Source of the DNA: Caenibacillus caldisaponilyticus
GTDB taxonomy: Bacteria > Bacillota > Bacilli > Bacillales > Sporolactobacillaceae
NCBI RefSeq assembly: GCF_002003465.1
Contig: NZ_BDDQ01000046.1
Coordinates: forward strand, 1 to 44,769
Direction: 5' to 3'
Length of the DNA: 44,769 nucleotides
Below the pieces are notes generated by a model. The model was not told where the DNA came from. It did no database searches and saw only the letters and a program-made list of their open reading frames with translations. Positions 34,471 through 43,205 of the stretch are shown piece after piece (position 1 is the stretch's first letter; the number at the start of each line of letters is the position of its first letter). The translations under genes and the position numbers were made by a program.

Positions 34471-35178
34471 ATGGAGGAATTTGCAATATTGTTGGAGGAG
34501 AAAGGCATCGGCCTTTCTCCTCTGCAAAAAAAACAATTCGATACATACTACGAAACACTCATCGCCTGGAATGAAAAAATGAATTTGACGGCGATTACCG
34601 ACCGCCATGGCGTCTATTTGAAACACTTTTATGATTCGCTGACACCCGGTTTTTTTTATGATTTCAGCGGGACTTCCAGCTTGTGCGACGTCGGTTCGGG
34701 AGCGGGTTTCCCATCGATCCCGTTAAAAATCGTTTTTCCGCATCTCAAGGTGACCATCGTCGATGCGCTGAAAAAGCGGCTCGTTTTTCTTGAAGCGTTG
34801 ATCAATGCTCTCGGCTTAGAGGGGGTTGCGCTCCATCACGATCGTGCCGAAACCTTTGGCCGCCGGAAGGAATTTCGGGAATCCTTCGATGTCGTCACCG
34901 CCCGCGCGGTCGCCCGTTTAAACGTGCTGTGTGAATATTGCCTGCCGTTGGCGAAAACCGGGGGAATGTTCATCGCGATGAAAGGGGCGAGCGGCGAAGA
35001 AGAATTAAAGGAAGCGGGACGTGCCGTGGCGACGCTCGGCGGAACGGTCGATAAAGTTGAAAGGTTTACGCTGCCGCAAGAACAAAGCCAAAGGCATCTC
35101 ATATTCATTGAAAAGATTAAATCGACGCCTAAAGCCTATCCGCGCAAACCGGGGATACCGAAAAAAGATCCGTTATGA
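34471..35178 (+). CDS. rsmG: 16S rRNA (guanine-527-N7)-methyltransferase RsmG
   Basis: RsmG (GidB) uses S-adenosylmethionine to methylate G527 of 16S rRNA; loss gives low-level streptomycin resistance. The 235-residue Rossmann methyltransferase has motif [16 protein letters not shown], the helix [16 protein letters not shown] and [16 protein letters not shown]. The ATG at 34471 follows CGGAGG; a longer frame beginning inside the mnmG stop also exists. The 3' end abuts a parS site. Confidence 0.97.
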   Translation: MEEFAILLEEKGIGLSPLQKKQFDTYYETLIAWNEKMNLTAITDRHGVYLKHFYDSLTPGFFYDFSGTSSLCDVGSGAGFPSIPLKIVFPHLKVTIVDALKKRLVFLEALINALGLEGVALHHDRAETFGRRKEFRESFDVVTARAVARLNVLCEYCLPLAKTGGMFIAMKGASGEEELKEAGRAVATLGGTVDKVERFTLPQEQSQRHLIFIEKIKSTPKAYPRKPGIPKKDPL

Positions 35179-35180
35179 GA

Positions 35181-35196
35181 TGTTCCACGTGGAACA
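35181..35196. promoter_or_regulatory. parS site (perfectly symmetric)
   Basis: TGTTCCACGTGGAACA is a perfect 16-bp palindrome and matches the Bacillus parS consensus TGTTNCACGTGAAACA except at one position. It is the loading site for ParB, 3 bp past the rsmG stop and about 110 bp before noc. Confidence 0.92.
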
Positions 35197-35304
35197 TCGG
35201 CGGGTTGCAGGAAATTCCCGACGGCATAACGAATATAATAAACGTCTTCCTATCAACCTTTTCACCTTTAATTTCAGCGGGAAGATACAAGGGTGGTGTT
35301 CCGC

Positions 35305-36150
35305 ATGAGGCATCCTTTCTCCAAGCTCTTTGGTCAAGGGGAAAATCAAGAAACGGAAGAACAACTGCAAAATGAAAAGGTAGAAGAACTTGAGGTTTCG
35401 GCGATTGTCCCCAATCGGTATCAGCCGAGAACCGTTTTTAACGACGATAAAATTGAAGAGTTGGCGCAAACGATCGAAACGCACGGCATGATCCAGCCCA
35501 TCGTCGTCCGAAAATGTGAAGACGGGAAATATGAGATCATCGCGGGCGAGAGGCGGTGGCGCGCTGTATCCCATTTGGGTTGGGAAAAGGTGCCGGCGAT
35601 CATCAAGGAATATGATGATAAGCAGACCGCGGCGGTCGCCCTCATCGAAAATTTGCAACGCGAGGAATTGACGCCGATTGAAGAGGCGATGGCGTATGCC
35701 AAATTGTTGGACATTCACGGGTTGACTCAGGAAAGTCTTGCCCAACAACTCGGCAAAGGCCAATCGACGATCGCGAACAAATTGCGGCTTCTTAAATTGC
35801 CGGCCTCCGTACAGAACGCTTTATTGGAGAAAAAGATCAGCGAGCGGCACGCGCGTGCGTTGCTCGCTTTGAAAGATTCCCCTGAAAAGCAGGAAAAATT
35901 GTTGCAGGAAATTATTGAAAAGCAATTGAACGTCAAGCAGACCGAGATGCGGATCAAAAGCATGCTCGGCACCAAACCGGAAAAGAAACGAAGCCGGAAA
36001 TCGGTGGTTTTAAATAAAGATGTGCGCATTGCGGTGAACACGATACGGCGCTCCGTGAACATGGTGACGGAAACCGGCATTCAAATCGATACCGACGAAG
36101 CGGATATGGGTGACTATTACCAATTCACCATCCGCATTCCGAAAAAATAA
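35305..36150 (+). CDS. noc: Nucleoid occlusion protein Noc
   Basis: Noc is a ParB-family CTPase that binds dispersed sites and blocks septum assembly over the nucleoid (281 residues). It begins with the amphipathic membrane-targeting helix [10 protein letters not shown], which separates Noc from ParB. The ParB/CTP-binding block follows ([42 protein letters not shown]), then the helix-turn-helix [20 protein letters not shown] and a C-terminal dimer domain. The ATG is placed after GGGTGGTG. It is a paralogue of the parB gene 1 kb downstream, the usual Bacillus arrangement. Confidence 0.96.
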   Translation: MRHPFSKLFGQGENQETEEQLQNEKVEELEVSAIVPNRYQPRTVFNDDKIEELAQTIETHGMIQPIVVRKCEDGKYEIIAGERRWRAVSHLGWEKVPAIIKEYDDKQTAAVALIENLQREELTPIEEAMAYAKLLDIHGLTQESLAQQLGKGQSTIANKLRLLKLPASVQNALLEKKISERHARALLALKDSPEKQEKLLQEIIEKQLNVKQTEMRIKSMLGTKPEKKRSRKSVVLNKDVRIAVNTIRRSVNMVTETGIQIDTDEADMGDYYQFTIRIPKK

Positions 36151-36170
36151 GAGGCAGAGGATCAGCAAAG

Positions 36171-36196
36171 GGAAACCGATACGGGTTTCCTTTTTT
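36171..36196 (+). terminator. Terminator of noc
   Basis: GGAAACC pairs with GGTTTCC over six bases, followed by six T, 20 bp past the noc stop. Confidence 0.8.
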
Positions 36197-36272
36197 CTTC
36201 CGGACATGTGTGAATGGATGTCAAGAGCGAGCCATTCAAATAAGGTCAAAGAAAAAACGGCCGTTTGCACGG

Positions 36273-36306
36273 GTTCAGTCTGATTTTCTCTGAACTCTTT
36301 TTTTTA
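36273..36306 (+). terminator. Possible second terminator upstream of parA
   Basis: GTTCAG pairs with CTGAAC over an 11-base loop followed by TC and a long T-run. The stem is short, so it is probable rather than certain. The remaining interval to parA is A/T-rich and holds two copies of CTATAAAACT (near 36336 and 36394). Confidence 0.45.
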
Positions 36307-36461
36307 TTTTATGAAGACGTCTGTTTTTATCCTCTATAAAACTATTGTTTATGTATTTGCGGAAAATCGGATTTTTAAACTTTTTGCTTTCAACTATAAA
36401 ACTCGTGTCTGTTCATGCTAAAATGATATTATATGAGGAAGTGCTTGGGTAGGTGAATGGT

Positions 36462-37220
36462 GTGGGAATGGTATTATCGGTAGCCAACCAAAAGGGGGGA
36501 GTCGGAAAAACGACGACTTCCGTTAATTTAAGCGCCTGTATGGCGTATATGGGCAAAAAGGTACTCTTAATCGATATCGATCCCCAAGGCAATGCGACAA
36601 GCGGAGTGGGTATCGACAAAGGGGAAGTCGATGAATGCATATATAATGTTTTGGTTGAAGACGTTCATCCGAAAGACGTGATCAAGCCGACCGATGTGGA
36701 AGGGCTCGACGTCATTCCGTCCACCATTCAGTTGGCCGGTGCCGAGATCGAACTCGTGCCGACGATTTCGCGTGAAGTTCGGTTGGCGCGCGCATTGGAA
36801 AAGATTAAAGACGAATACGATTACATCATTATCGACTGCCCACCGTCTCTCGGGTTGTTGACGATCAACGCGTTGACCGCCTCCGATTCCGTCATCATAC
36901 CCGTTCAATGCGAATATTACGCGCTCGAAGGGCTGAGCCAACTGTTGAATACTGTGCGTCTCGTGCAAAAACATTTAAATCACGACTTAATGATCGAGGG
37001 CGTGCTCTTGACGATGTTGGATGCACGAACCAATCTCGGCCTGCAAGTCATCGATGAAGTCAAAAAATATTTTCGCGATAAGGTTTATCAAACGATTATT
37101 CCGCGAAATGTACGGTTAAGCGAAGCGCCGAGCTACGGGAAACCGATCATCATCTATGATCCGAAATCGCGCGGTGCGGAAGTTTATCTAGAGTTGGCGA
37201 AGGAAGTGATGAACGGGTGA
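36462..37220 (+). CDS. parA: Chromosome-partitioning ATPase ParA (Soj)
   Basis: This Walker-type ATPase acts with ParB in origin segregation and, in B. subtilis, regulates DnaA directly (252 residues). The deviant Walker A is NQKGGVGKTTTSVNL, with the signature lysine before the P-loop. DIDPQGNATSG and IIIDCPPSLGLLTINAL are the A' and B motifs. RNVRLSEAPSYGKPI is a conserved C-terminal block. The ATG/GTG choice is uncertain (GTG 36453 and 36462, ATG 36468); I used 36462, behind AGGTG. The stop overlaps the parB start. Confidence 0.97.
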   Translation: MGMVLSVANQKGGVGKTTTSVNLSACMAYMGKKVLLIDIDPQGNATSGVGIDKGEVDECIYNVLVEDVHPKDVIKPTDVEGLDVIPSTIQLAGAEIELVPTISREVRLARALEKIKDEYDYIIIDCPPSLGLLTINALTASDSVIIPVQCEYYALEGLSQLLNTVRLVQKHLNHDLMIEGVLLTMLDARTNLGLQVIDEVKKYFRDKVYQTIIPRNVRLSEAPSYGKPIIIYDPKSRGAEVYLELAKEVMNG

Positions 37221-38071
37221 CGAGGCGTTTAGGCAAGGGGATCGACGCGCTGTTTCCCGAATCCGCTCTCGATGATTTGTCATCGGTCCATGAAGTAAAG
37301 TTGAAGGATTTGCGGCCCAACCCTTACCAGCCGAGGAAAAGCTTCGACGAAGCCGCCATTCAAGAACTGAAGCATTCGATTGAACAGCACGGTATCATTC
37401 AACCGTTGATTGTCAGGAAAAGCATAAAGGGCTATGAGATTGTCGCCGGTGAGCGCCGCTATCGGGCGGCCATTGAAGCCAAATTGAAAACCGTTCCCGT
37501 TGTTATCAAGTCGTTAACCGATCAACAAATGATGGAGGTCGCGTTGATCGAGAACTTGCAACGGGAGGATCTCAATCCGATCGAAGAGGCGCAAGCCTAC
37601 CGGAAGCTTATGGATGAACTCGGGCTGACGCAAGAGGAATTGGCGAAGAAAGTTGGAAAGAGCCGGCCGCACATCGCCAACCACTTGCGCTTGCTTCAGC
37701 TGGATCGCTCCGTTCAGTCGCTCATCGCCGAAGGCAAATTGTCGATGGGCCACGGCAGGACGTTGCTGTCGTTGAAGGATAAAAAGAAATTGCCGCTCGT
37801 CGTCGATCGGGTCATCAAGGAAGAAATGAATGTCCGCGACTTGGAAAAGCTCGTGCAAAAGCTGAATCAAGATGTTCCACGTGAAACATCGAAGAAAAAG
37901 AAAAAAGCGAAGCTGGATCCGATTTTAAAAGAAAAAGAAAAGTTGCTTCAACAACGGTTCGGAACCGCCGTGACGATCAAGCCGACTTCGAAAAAAGGTA
38001 GAGGAAAAATTGAGATTGAATATTATTCCTCCGATGATTTAAACCGCGTTCTGGAATTGCTGGAAGGATGA
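37217..38071 (+). CDS. parB: Chromosome-partitioning protein ParB (Spo0J)
   Basis: ParB is a CTP-dependent DNA clamp that loads at parS, spreads, and recruits condensin to origins (284 residues). It begins MTRRLGKGIDALFPES (ParA-stimulating N-terminus). The CTP-binding motifs include LRPNPYQPRKSF, GERRYRAAIEA and ENLQREDLNPIEEA. The helix-turn-helix is LTQEELAKKVGKSRPHIANH, followed by a C-terminal dimer domain. The GTG start overlaps the parA stop (GTGA). A parS site lies within its own coding sequence. Confidence 0.98.
   Translation: MTRRLGKGIDALFPESALDDLSSVHEVKLKDLRPNPYQPRKSFDEAAIQELKHSIEQHGIIQPLIVRKSIKGYEIVAGERRYRAAIEAKLKTVPVVIKSLTDQQMMEVALIENLQREDLNPIEEAQAYRKLMDELGLTQEELAKKVGKSRPHIANHLRLLQLDRSVQSLIAEGKLSMGHGRTLLSLKDKKKLPLVVDRVIKEEMNVRDLEKLVQKLNQDVPRETSKKKKKAKLDPILKEKEKLLQQRFGTAVTIKPTSKKGRGKIEIEYYSSDDLNRVLELLEG
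37873..37888. promoter_or_regulatory. parS site inside parB
   Basis: TGTTCCACGTGAAACA fits the Bacillus parS consensus TGTTNCACGTGAAACA exactly and encodes part of the ParB linker (DVPRETS). An intragenic parS at this place is also found in B. subtilis spo0J. Confidence 0.95.
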
Positions 38072-38074
38072 CCG

Positions 38075-38106
38075 AAGAACCACGGAGCCGAGCGGTTCTT
38101 TTCTTC
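38075..38106 (+). terminator. Terminator of parAB
   Basis: AAGAACC pairs with GGTTCTT over a 12-base loop, followed by TTCTTCTTTT, directly past the parB stop. Confidence 0.75.
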
Positions 38107-38297
38107 TTTTCCGGCATGAAAGAAAGAATTCTCTTTTTTATTTATGAATACCTTGGCGCAACAGTGGCTGACATACTATCTGTTGGGTTGTATGCCACAT
38201 AAGGTGCAAAATTGAAAAGCGCAGCTGCCTTCGGCGCGAGGCTGGTTAAACTTGGGCACCTATCTCTTTCATCTTGAAAAGCGGAGCGATGCCATCG

Positions 38298-39008
38298 ATG
38301 GTTTTATTAGGAACGATTGTGAACGCCGCTGCCATCGTCATGGGCGGTCTGATTGGAACATTATTGCACAACATTCCGGAGCGCATGAAGACGACGGTGA
38401 CCCAGGGAATGGCGCTTGCGGTCGTCGTATTGGGGCTGGAGATGGCTTTTCAAAGCAAACAATTTTTGATTGTCATCGCAAGCCTGGCAATAGGCGGAGT
38501 AATCGGTGAATGGATCGATCTCGATCATGTTCTTAACCGGCTGGGGCGCTGGTTGGAAAAAAAGATCGGTGTCGCCGAACAGCAAGAAGCGGGCGTCGCC
38601 AAGGCGTTTGTGACCGCGACGCTCGTGTTTGTCATCGGAGCCATGGCCATCATTGGCGCGATCCACAGCGGAATGAACGGGGATCATCGGGTGCTCTATA
38701 CGAAGTCGATGCTCGACGGTTTTTTTGCCGTTATTTTTTCCACGACGCTTGGGATCGGCGTGATCTTTTCGGCCATTCCCGTCTTCCTTTACGAAGGGTC
38801 AATCGCATTGGCGGCGACGGCTATTATTCAAAAAGTGCCTGATCCGTTGCTGCAAAGCCTCATCAAAGAGCTTACTGCGGACGGCGGCATTCTTATCGCG
38901 GCGATCGGGCTAAACCTTTTAAACATCGTGAAGATCAGAACGGCCAATTTATTGCCGAGCTTAGTCATTGTACCGATCGCGGCCGCGCTCCTTTATGTTT
39001 TAAAGTGA
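38298..39008 (+). CDS. DUF554 family membrane protein
   Basis: This 236-residue integral membrane protein has about six to seven hydrophobic helices. It opens MVLLGTIVNAAAIVMGGLIG and contains FVIGAMAIIGAIHSGMNGDH, the conserved GAMAI.G..Gl..D block of DUF554 (E. coli YqgA type), then MLDGFFAVIFSTTLGIGVIF and AATAIIQKVPDPLLQ. Function is unknown; a transporter-like role has been guessed for the family. An ATG three codons upstream is possible; I chose 38298 from spacing to GGAG. It converges on yyaC. Confidence 0.88.
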   Translation: MVLLGTIVNAAAIVMGGLIGTLLHNIPERMKTTVTQGMALAVVVLGLEMAFQSKQFLIVIASLAIGGVIGEWIDLDHVLNRLGRWLEKKIGVAEQQEAGVAKAFVTATLVFVIGAMAIIGAIHSGMNGDHRVLYTKSMLDGFFAVIFSTTLGIGVIFSAIPVFLYEGSIALAATAIIQKVPDPLLQSLIKELTADGGILIAAIGLNLLNIVKIRTANLLPSLVIVPIAAALLYVLK

Positions 39009-39038
39009 CGCCGCTTCATTATATCCGGAGGCGGCGTC
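39007..39038. terminator. Hairpin between the convergent DUF554 gene and yyaC
   Basis: GACGCCGC pairs perfectly with GCGGCGTC over 16 bases, directly between the two stop codons. There is no clear T-run on either side, so it is a weaker terminator candidate. Confidence 0.4.
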
Positions 39039-39641
39039 TCATTGAATGTTGATTTTGGCGTAAGGCACCCGGCGTCGTTGCAGGGCACCGTGCAGGCAAT
39101 CGCCGATGATTTCGGCCATTTTCATGACGAGCGACAATCTCGTGTTTTGAAGAACGAAATATTCCATATAGCCGCTTGCGTTGACGACGCCGGTCACGTG
39201 CATGTCGCCGACCGGCGGCAAGTTTTTTTTGACGCCCGCACCGGGTAAGACCGGGCCGTCGGCAACGGTGATGAAGCCGATGTTGTTGGCGCGGCCGAGA
39301 CAAGCGTCAACGGCAATGACATACGGTTCCTGAAGCTCTCGGTATATGCCTTCCAACGCGTCTTGCAGATTAACGGCGTGCACCGGATCGTCCAATGTGC
39401 CGTACAATCGGTAGGTGCGGTCATGGTACCCGGTCATTCGGGAACCGACGAGGGGGCCGAGGGAATCCCCAGTTGAACGGTCGGTGCCGATGCAAACGAC
39501 CGCGATGGGCCGATGTTCATTAACAGCGGCAATTTTCCGCTCAAGCGCTCTGGTCAGCTTTAACCGGGAAATGGGGTCATTATAGTGGATTTTGAATTCG
39601 GAGCCTTTGATGAACATCTGAAACGTTTCCTTGAAATTCAT
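39039..39641 (-). CDS. yyaC: Sporulation protein YyaC (DUF1256, germination-protease-like fold)
   Basis: This 200-residue protein is related in fold to the spore germination protease GPR and occurs in spore formers. It carries VVCIGTDRSTGDSLGPLVGS, VIAVDACLGRANNIGFITV and PGAGVKKNLPPVGDMHVTGV followed by VNASGYMEY, the DUF1256 signature. The start is the ATG after GGGGGGAAAATCT. In B. subtilis yyaC, next to parB, is expressed in the forespore. A GTATA at 15-base spacing from a weak -10 is present around 39690-39670 but is too degenerate to call a sigma-F promoter. Confidence 0.93.
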   Translation of the reverse strand: MNFKETFQMFIKGSEFKIHYNDPISRLKLTRALERKIAAVNEHRPIAVVCIGTDRSTGDSLGPLVGSRMTGYHDRTYRLYGTLDDPVHAVNLQDALEGIYRELQEPYVIAVDACLGRANNIGFITVADGPVLPGAGVKKNLPPVGDMHVTGVVNASGYMEYFVLQNTRLSLVMKMAEIIGDCLHGALQRRRVPYAKINIQ

Positions 39642-40245
39642 AGATTTTCCCCCCTTTCGGATAACATTAACAGTATACGGACAATAAAACATTTCTATAC
39701 GTGGGACAAATCCAAATATCTCCTCTTGAAAAACATCACCTAACGTAAAAAATAGTTTCCGTCCTTTATTTCCCATTTGATGCTTCTTCCATATTTAATG
39801 GCTTTAAAGCGGCAAGCGATCGGCAACAAGCAATTTCCATAAAATGATTAAAAATACAAGTATAGTAAATCAACCGTGACATGACCGTCATGATAGGTCT
39901 TAGGTTGTACGTCGATTACAACCATTTCGGATGAAGTCAGCTGAAAAGAGAATCTGAAGGTTAATATTGTAGTCCATCCGGCATAGAAATTTGCTCCATT
40001 TGGATGACAGAATGCGTTTCATCCATTAAAATGTTAATTAAAATATCATTAATAATATTTTGTCATAGTCTGCCGCTCGAGCGCATCGGGAGCTCATCAT
40101 TCGCTTCGGTTGTCCTCTGACGCTTATTTTCTCGCGTCTGAAATACGGTATATTTCAGCATGTCTTGTCGGCGTGAAAAGGGCATGGTTTTCATTTCCTA
40201 TGGCCGAAATAGACGCAATTTTCCATAAATGGGAGAGAACAGAAA
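39642..40245. promoter_or_regulatory. A/T-rich 600-bp intergenic region with several inverted repeats
   Basis: No gene is supported. It holds CTGAAATA-N5-TATTTCAG (40138-40158), CATGAC-C-GTCATG (39880-39892) and GGTTGT-N9-ACAACC (39903-39923). It must contain the yyaC promoter and the response-regulator promoter. The clustered palindromes suggest transcription-factor sites. Confidence 0.45.
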
Positions 40246-40914
40246 ATGATCAACGTGATGCTTGTCGATGATCACGCCATTCTCAGGGACGGTTTGCGAT
40301 ATATTTTGGATCGGGAGACGGACATCCGCTTGATGGCAGAGGCGGCCTCGGGAGAAGAAATGGTGGAAAAGCTGGAGAGTTTACAAGAAAAACCCGATGT
40401 CATCATTATGGACATCAGTTTGCCGGGCATGGACGGCTTGGAAGCGACGGGTTATGTGAAGCGAAAATATAAAGGCATCAAAGTGTTGATCTTGACCGTA
40501 TCAAACCATGACGACAGTTTAATGCGGGCGCTGGCAAAAGGGGCTGACGGCTATCTTTTAAAAGAGTCGCCGGCCGCGGAGCTCATCGAAGCGATTCGCA
40601 CCGTCGCGAAGGGTGAGTCGATCCTTCATCCGAGTTTGACGAAAAAATTGTTCCAATACCACCGCCAAGGCGAAAATAAAGATATGGGGCTGACGCAAAG
40701 AGAAAAAGAGGTCCTGCTCTGTTTGGTTCAAGGATTGAGCAATAAAGAAATCGCCCGGAAATTGTTCATTAGCGACAAAACCGTGAAAATCCACGTCAGC
40801 CGCATTTTTAAAAAGTTGAACGTGAAAAACCGGGCCCAGGCGGTGATCAACGCGGTCAAATACGATCTTGTCGACCTGCCTCAAAGCAAACCGGTACGTA
40901 AAACAAAGAGATGA
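40246..40914 (+). CDS. NarL/LuxR-family response regulator (orphan)
   Basis: This two-component response regulator has 222 residues. The receiver domain (1-120) has the acidic pair D8-D9 in [13 protein letters not shown], the phospho-acceptor aspartate in [13 protein letters not shown], the switch threonine in ILILTVS-like [10 protein letters not shown], and lysine in YLLKES. The C-terminal LuxR helix-turn-helix is [20 protein letters not shown] followed by [20 protein letters not shown]. No histidine kinase gene adjoins it, so its partner lies elsewhere. The ATG follows GGGAGAG. Palindromes upstream may be its own operators. Regulated process unknown. Confidence 0.93.
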   Translation: MINVMLVDDHAILRDGLRYILDRETDIRLMAEAASGEEMVEKLESLQEKPDVIIMDISLPGMDGLEATGYVKRKYKGIKVLILTVSNHDDSLMRALAKGADGYLLKESPAAELIEAIRTVAKGESILHPSLTKKLFQYHRQGENKDMGLTQREKEVLLCLVQGLSNKEIARKLFISDKTVKIHVSRIFKKLNVKNRAQAVINAVKYDLVDLPQSKPVRKTKR

Positions 40915-41016
40915 GCAGAACGGCGATCACAAAAAAGCGCGGGCATGCCTTGGGCTTTGGCGAACGAGGAACGGTTTTGGCGCGTGAAACGTTGGGCTTT
41001 TCTTTGTTTTCGCACG

Positions 41017-41045
41017 TTGATCGCTCGGCGGGAAAGCCGTATAAT
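41017..41045 (+). promoter_or_regulatory. Promoter of the glyS T-box transcript
   Basis: TTGATC (41017-41022), 17 bases, TATAAT (41040-41045), just upstream of the T-box leader. Confidence 0.8.
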
Positions 41046-41051
41046 ACAAAT

Positions 41052-41325
41052 AAGATCTCTCTGCGCGTTCAGATTGGCTTTTTATGAGAACAGGGTTTAT
41101 CATGGCATTACAATTGAATCATCCAGGGTGATGAAGGAAAGGAGTACCCTTCAGGCTCCGACACAGCGACCCGGAGGCGGTGCGAGTCCGGGCGGAAGCG
41201 AAGGGGAACGGCAGTCCTGAGCCTTTATTAAAATAAGCGGACGCGTGTTAAGGCGCGTCAATTAGGGTGGAACCGCGGGCATGCTCCCGTCCCTAGGCTA
41301 TGTGCGGCCTACGGACGGGAGTTTT
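41052..41325 (+). promoter_or_regulatory. T-box leader of the glycyl-tRNA synthetase gene
   Basis: The T-box core AGGGTGGAACCGCGGG starts near 41263. The terminator stem CTCCCGTCC/GGACGGGAG with TTTT is at 41284-41325. Upstream lie stem I elements (GGAGGCGGTGCGAGTCC). The probable specifier is GGC in GAACGGCAG (41210-41212), a glycine codon. Low charged tRNA-Gly would lead to antitermination. The specifier assignment is by eye. Confidence 0.9.
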
Positions 41326-41371
41326 CATTCATTCGGAAAAAGTTTGAAAACAATACAGAGGTGAAGACGTC

Positions 41372-42754
41372 ATGGCGAAAAGTATGGAACAAATCGTCAA
41401 TCTGGCCAAGCAAAGAGGCTTTGTCTTTCCGGGTTCGGAAATTTACGGCGGGCTCGCCAATACCTGGGACTACGGGCCGCTCGGTGCCGAATTGAAAAAT
41501 AACGTCAAACGCGCCTGGTGGAAAAAATTCGTTCAGGAATCGGAATTGAACGTCGGCCTCGATTCGGCGATTTTGATGAATCCGAAAACGTGGGAAGCGA
41601 GCGGCCATTTGAAAAACTTCAATGACCCCATGATCGATTGCAAACAGTGCAAATCCCGGCATCGCGCCGACAAGCTGTTGGAGGCCGCCGTCGATCCGGC
41701 CGAATTGGGGCGCCCGATCGAAGCGTTGACCTTTGATGAGATGGATCAATTGATCAAGGAACGCGGCATCAAATGCCCGCACTGCGGCGCCCAGGATTTC
41801 ACGCCTGTGCGGCAATTCAATCTGATGTTCAAAACCTATCAAGGCGTCACGGAGTCAAGCGCGGATGAAATCTATTTGCGTCCGGAAACGGCGCAAGGCA
41901 TTTTTGTCAATTTCAAAAATGTTCAACGCGTCATGCGGAAAAAGCTTCCCTTCGGCATCGCCCAGATCGGAAAATCGTTTCGGAATGAGATCACGCCGGG
42001 GAATTTCACGTTCCGCACGCGGGAATTCGAGCAGATGGAACTCGAGTTTTTCTGCAAGCCCGGCGAGGAATTGGAATGGTTCAACTACTGGCGCCAGTTC
42101 AGCAAAGACTGGCTGCTGTCGCTCAACATGAAGCCGGAAAACGTCCGGCTGCGCGATCACGAACCGGAAGAATTGCCGCATTACAGCAATGCCACGACGG
42201 ACATTGAATACCAATTCCCGTTCGGTTGGGGCGAGCTGTCCAGCATTTCCTCGCGAACGGATTACGATCTGAAGCGGCATATGGAACTGTCCGGCGAAGA
42301 TTTACAATACATCGACCAAACGACGAATGAACGCTACATTCCTTATGTCGTCGAACCGTCGCTCGGCTGCGATCGCGTGACACTCGCATTTTTGATTGAT
42401 GCCTATGACGAAGAAAAATTGAACGACAATGAAACGCGGACGGTCCTGCGCCTGCATCCTGCCCTTTCGCCTTACAAGGCCGCGGTTTTGCCGCTTTCGA
42501 AGAAGCTCGGCGAAGAAGCGGTCGAAATCTATCGCGAGTTGTCCAAACGGTTCATGGTCGATTATGATGAAACGGGATCGATCGGCAAGCGTTATCGCCG
42601 CCAAGACGAAATCGGCACGCCCTATTGCATCACCTATGACTTTGATTCGAAGGAAGACGGCAAGGTGACGGTGCGGGATCGCGATACCATGGAACAAGTC
42701 CGCCTTCCGATATCGGAAGTCGCGGCGTTCCTTGAAGAAAAACTGGCCTATTAA
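41372..42754 (+). CDS. glyS: Glycyl-tRNA synthetase, single-chain (alpha2) type
   Basis: This class II synthetase charges tRNA-Gly. The 460-residue chain is the homodimeric, eukaryote/archaeal-like form, not the alpha2-beta2 GlyQ/GlyS form. It shows [20 protein letters not shown], motif 2 [20 protein letters not shown], motif 3 [14 protein letters not shown], and the C-terminal anticodon-binding domain (about 360-460). Two CXXC pairs (C90/C93 and C135/C138) in the insertion probably bind zinc. The ATG follows AGAGGTG. It is controlled by the T-box directly upstream. Confidence 0.98.
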   Translation: MAKSMEQIVNLAKQRGFVFPGSEIYGGLANTWDYGPLGAELKNNVKRAWWKKFVQESELNVGLDSAILMNPKTWEASGHLKNFNDPMIDCKQCKSRHRADKLLEAAVDPAELGRPIEALTFDEMDQLIKERGIKCPHCGAQDFTPVRQFNLMFKTYQGVTESSADEIYLRPETAQGIFVNFKNVQRVMRKKLPFGIAQIGKSFRNEITPGNFTFRTREFEQMELEFFCKPGEELEWFNYWRQFSKDWLLSLNMKPENVRLRDHEPEELPHYSNATTDIEYQFPFGWGELSSISSRTDYDLKRHMELSGEDLQYIDQTTNERYIPYVVEPSLGCDRVTLAFLIDAYDEEKLNDNETRTVLRLHPALSPYKAAVLPLSKKLGEEAVEIYRELSKRFMVDYDETGSIGKRYRRQDEIGTPYCITYDFDSKEDGKVTVRDRDTMEQVRLPISEVAAFLEEKLAY

Positions 42755-42903
42755 TCGACGAGTCAGATGTTGGGGCAAAACATTCGGTTGAGTTGCCAAG
42801 AAAATGAATTCCGCTCTGCTTGCAAAGGTGAACAGCGAAAAACGATGGTCTGTTTGGATCGTGGACATGGTTATAAAAAAGCAGTTCAGCGGAGGGACGA
42901 GGG

Positions 42904-43104
42904 ATGACTGTCGATAAAACGTTTCAATTGTATGACATTGTGGAGATGAAAAAACCGCATCCTTGCGGGGAAAACCGCTGGCAAATCATCCGGATGGGCG
43001 CCGACATCCGCATCAAATGCCAAGGATGCGGGCACAGCGTCATGATGCCGCGAAGCGAATTCAAGCGCAAATTGAAGAAAGTCATCGCGCAGCAAGAAGA
43101 ATAA
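42904..43104 (+). CDS. DUF951 domain-containing protein (YyzM-like)
   Basis: This 66-residue protein matches DUF951: LYDIVEMKKPHPCGENRWQI, RMGADIRIKCQGCGHSVMMP and RSEFKRKLKKV. The CG and CQGCG cysteines could bind a metal. Its ATG sits after GGAGGGACGAGGG. The gene is a constant upstream neighbour of ychF in Firmicutes, which suggests a translation-linked role, but none is established. Confidence 0.9.
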   Translation: MTVDKTFQLYDIVEMKKPHPCGENRWQIIRMGADIRIKCQGCGHSVMMPRSEFKRKLKKVIAQQEE

Positions 43105-43205
43105 AAACGGCGGGCGGTCCCGCCGGATCGCAGAAGATTGGACGCGTCCGGGGCGGCCGCCGCGCCCGACAGAGTGGTTCGGGATAACGATGGGAGGTAG
43201 ACACG

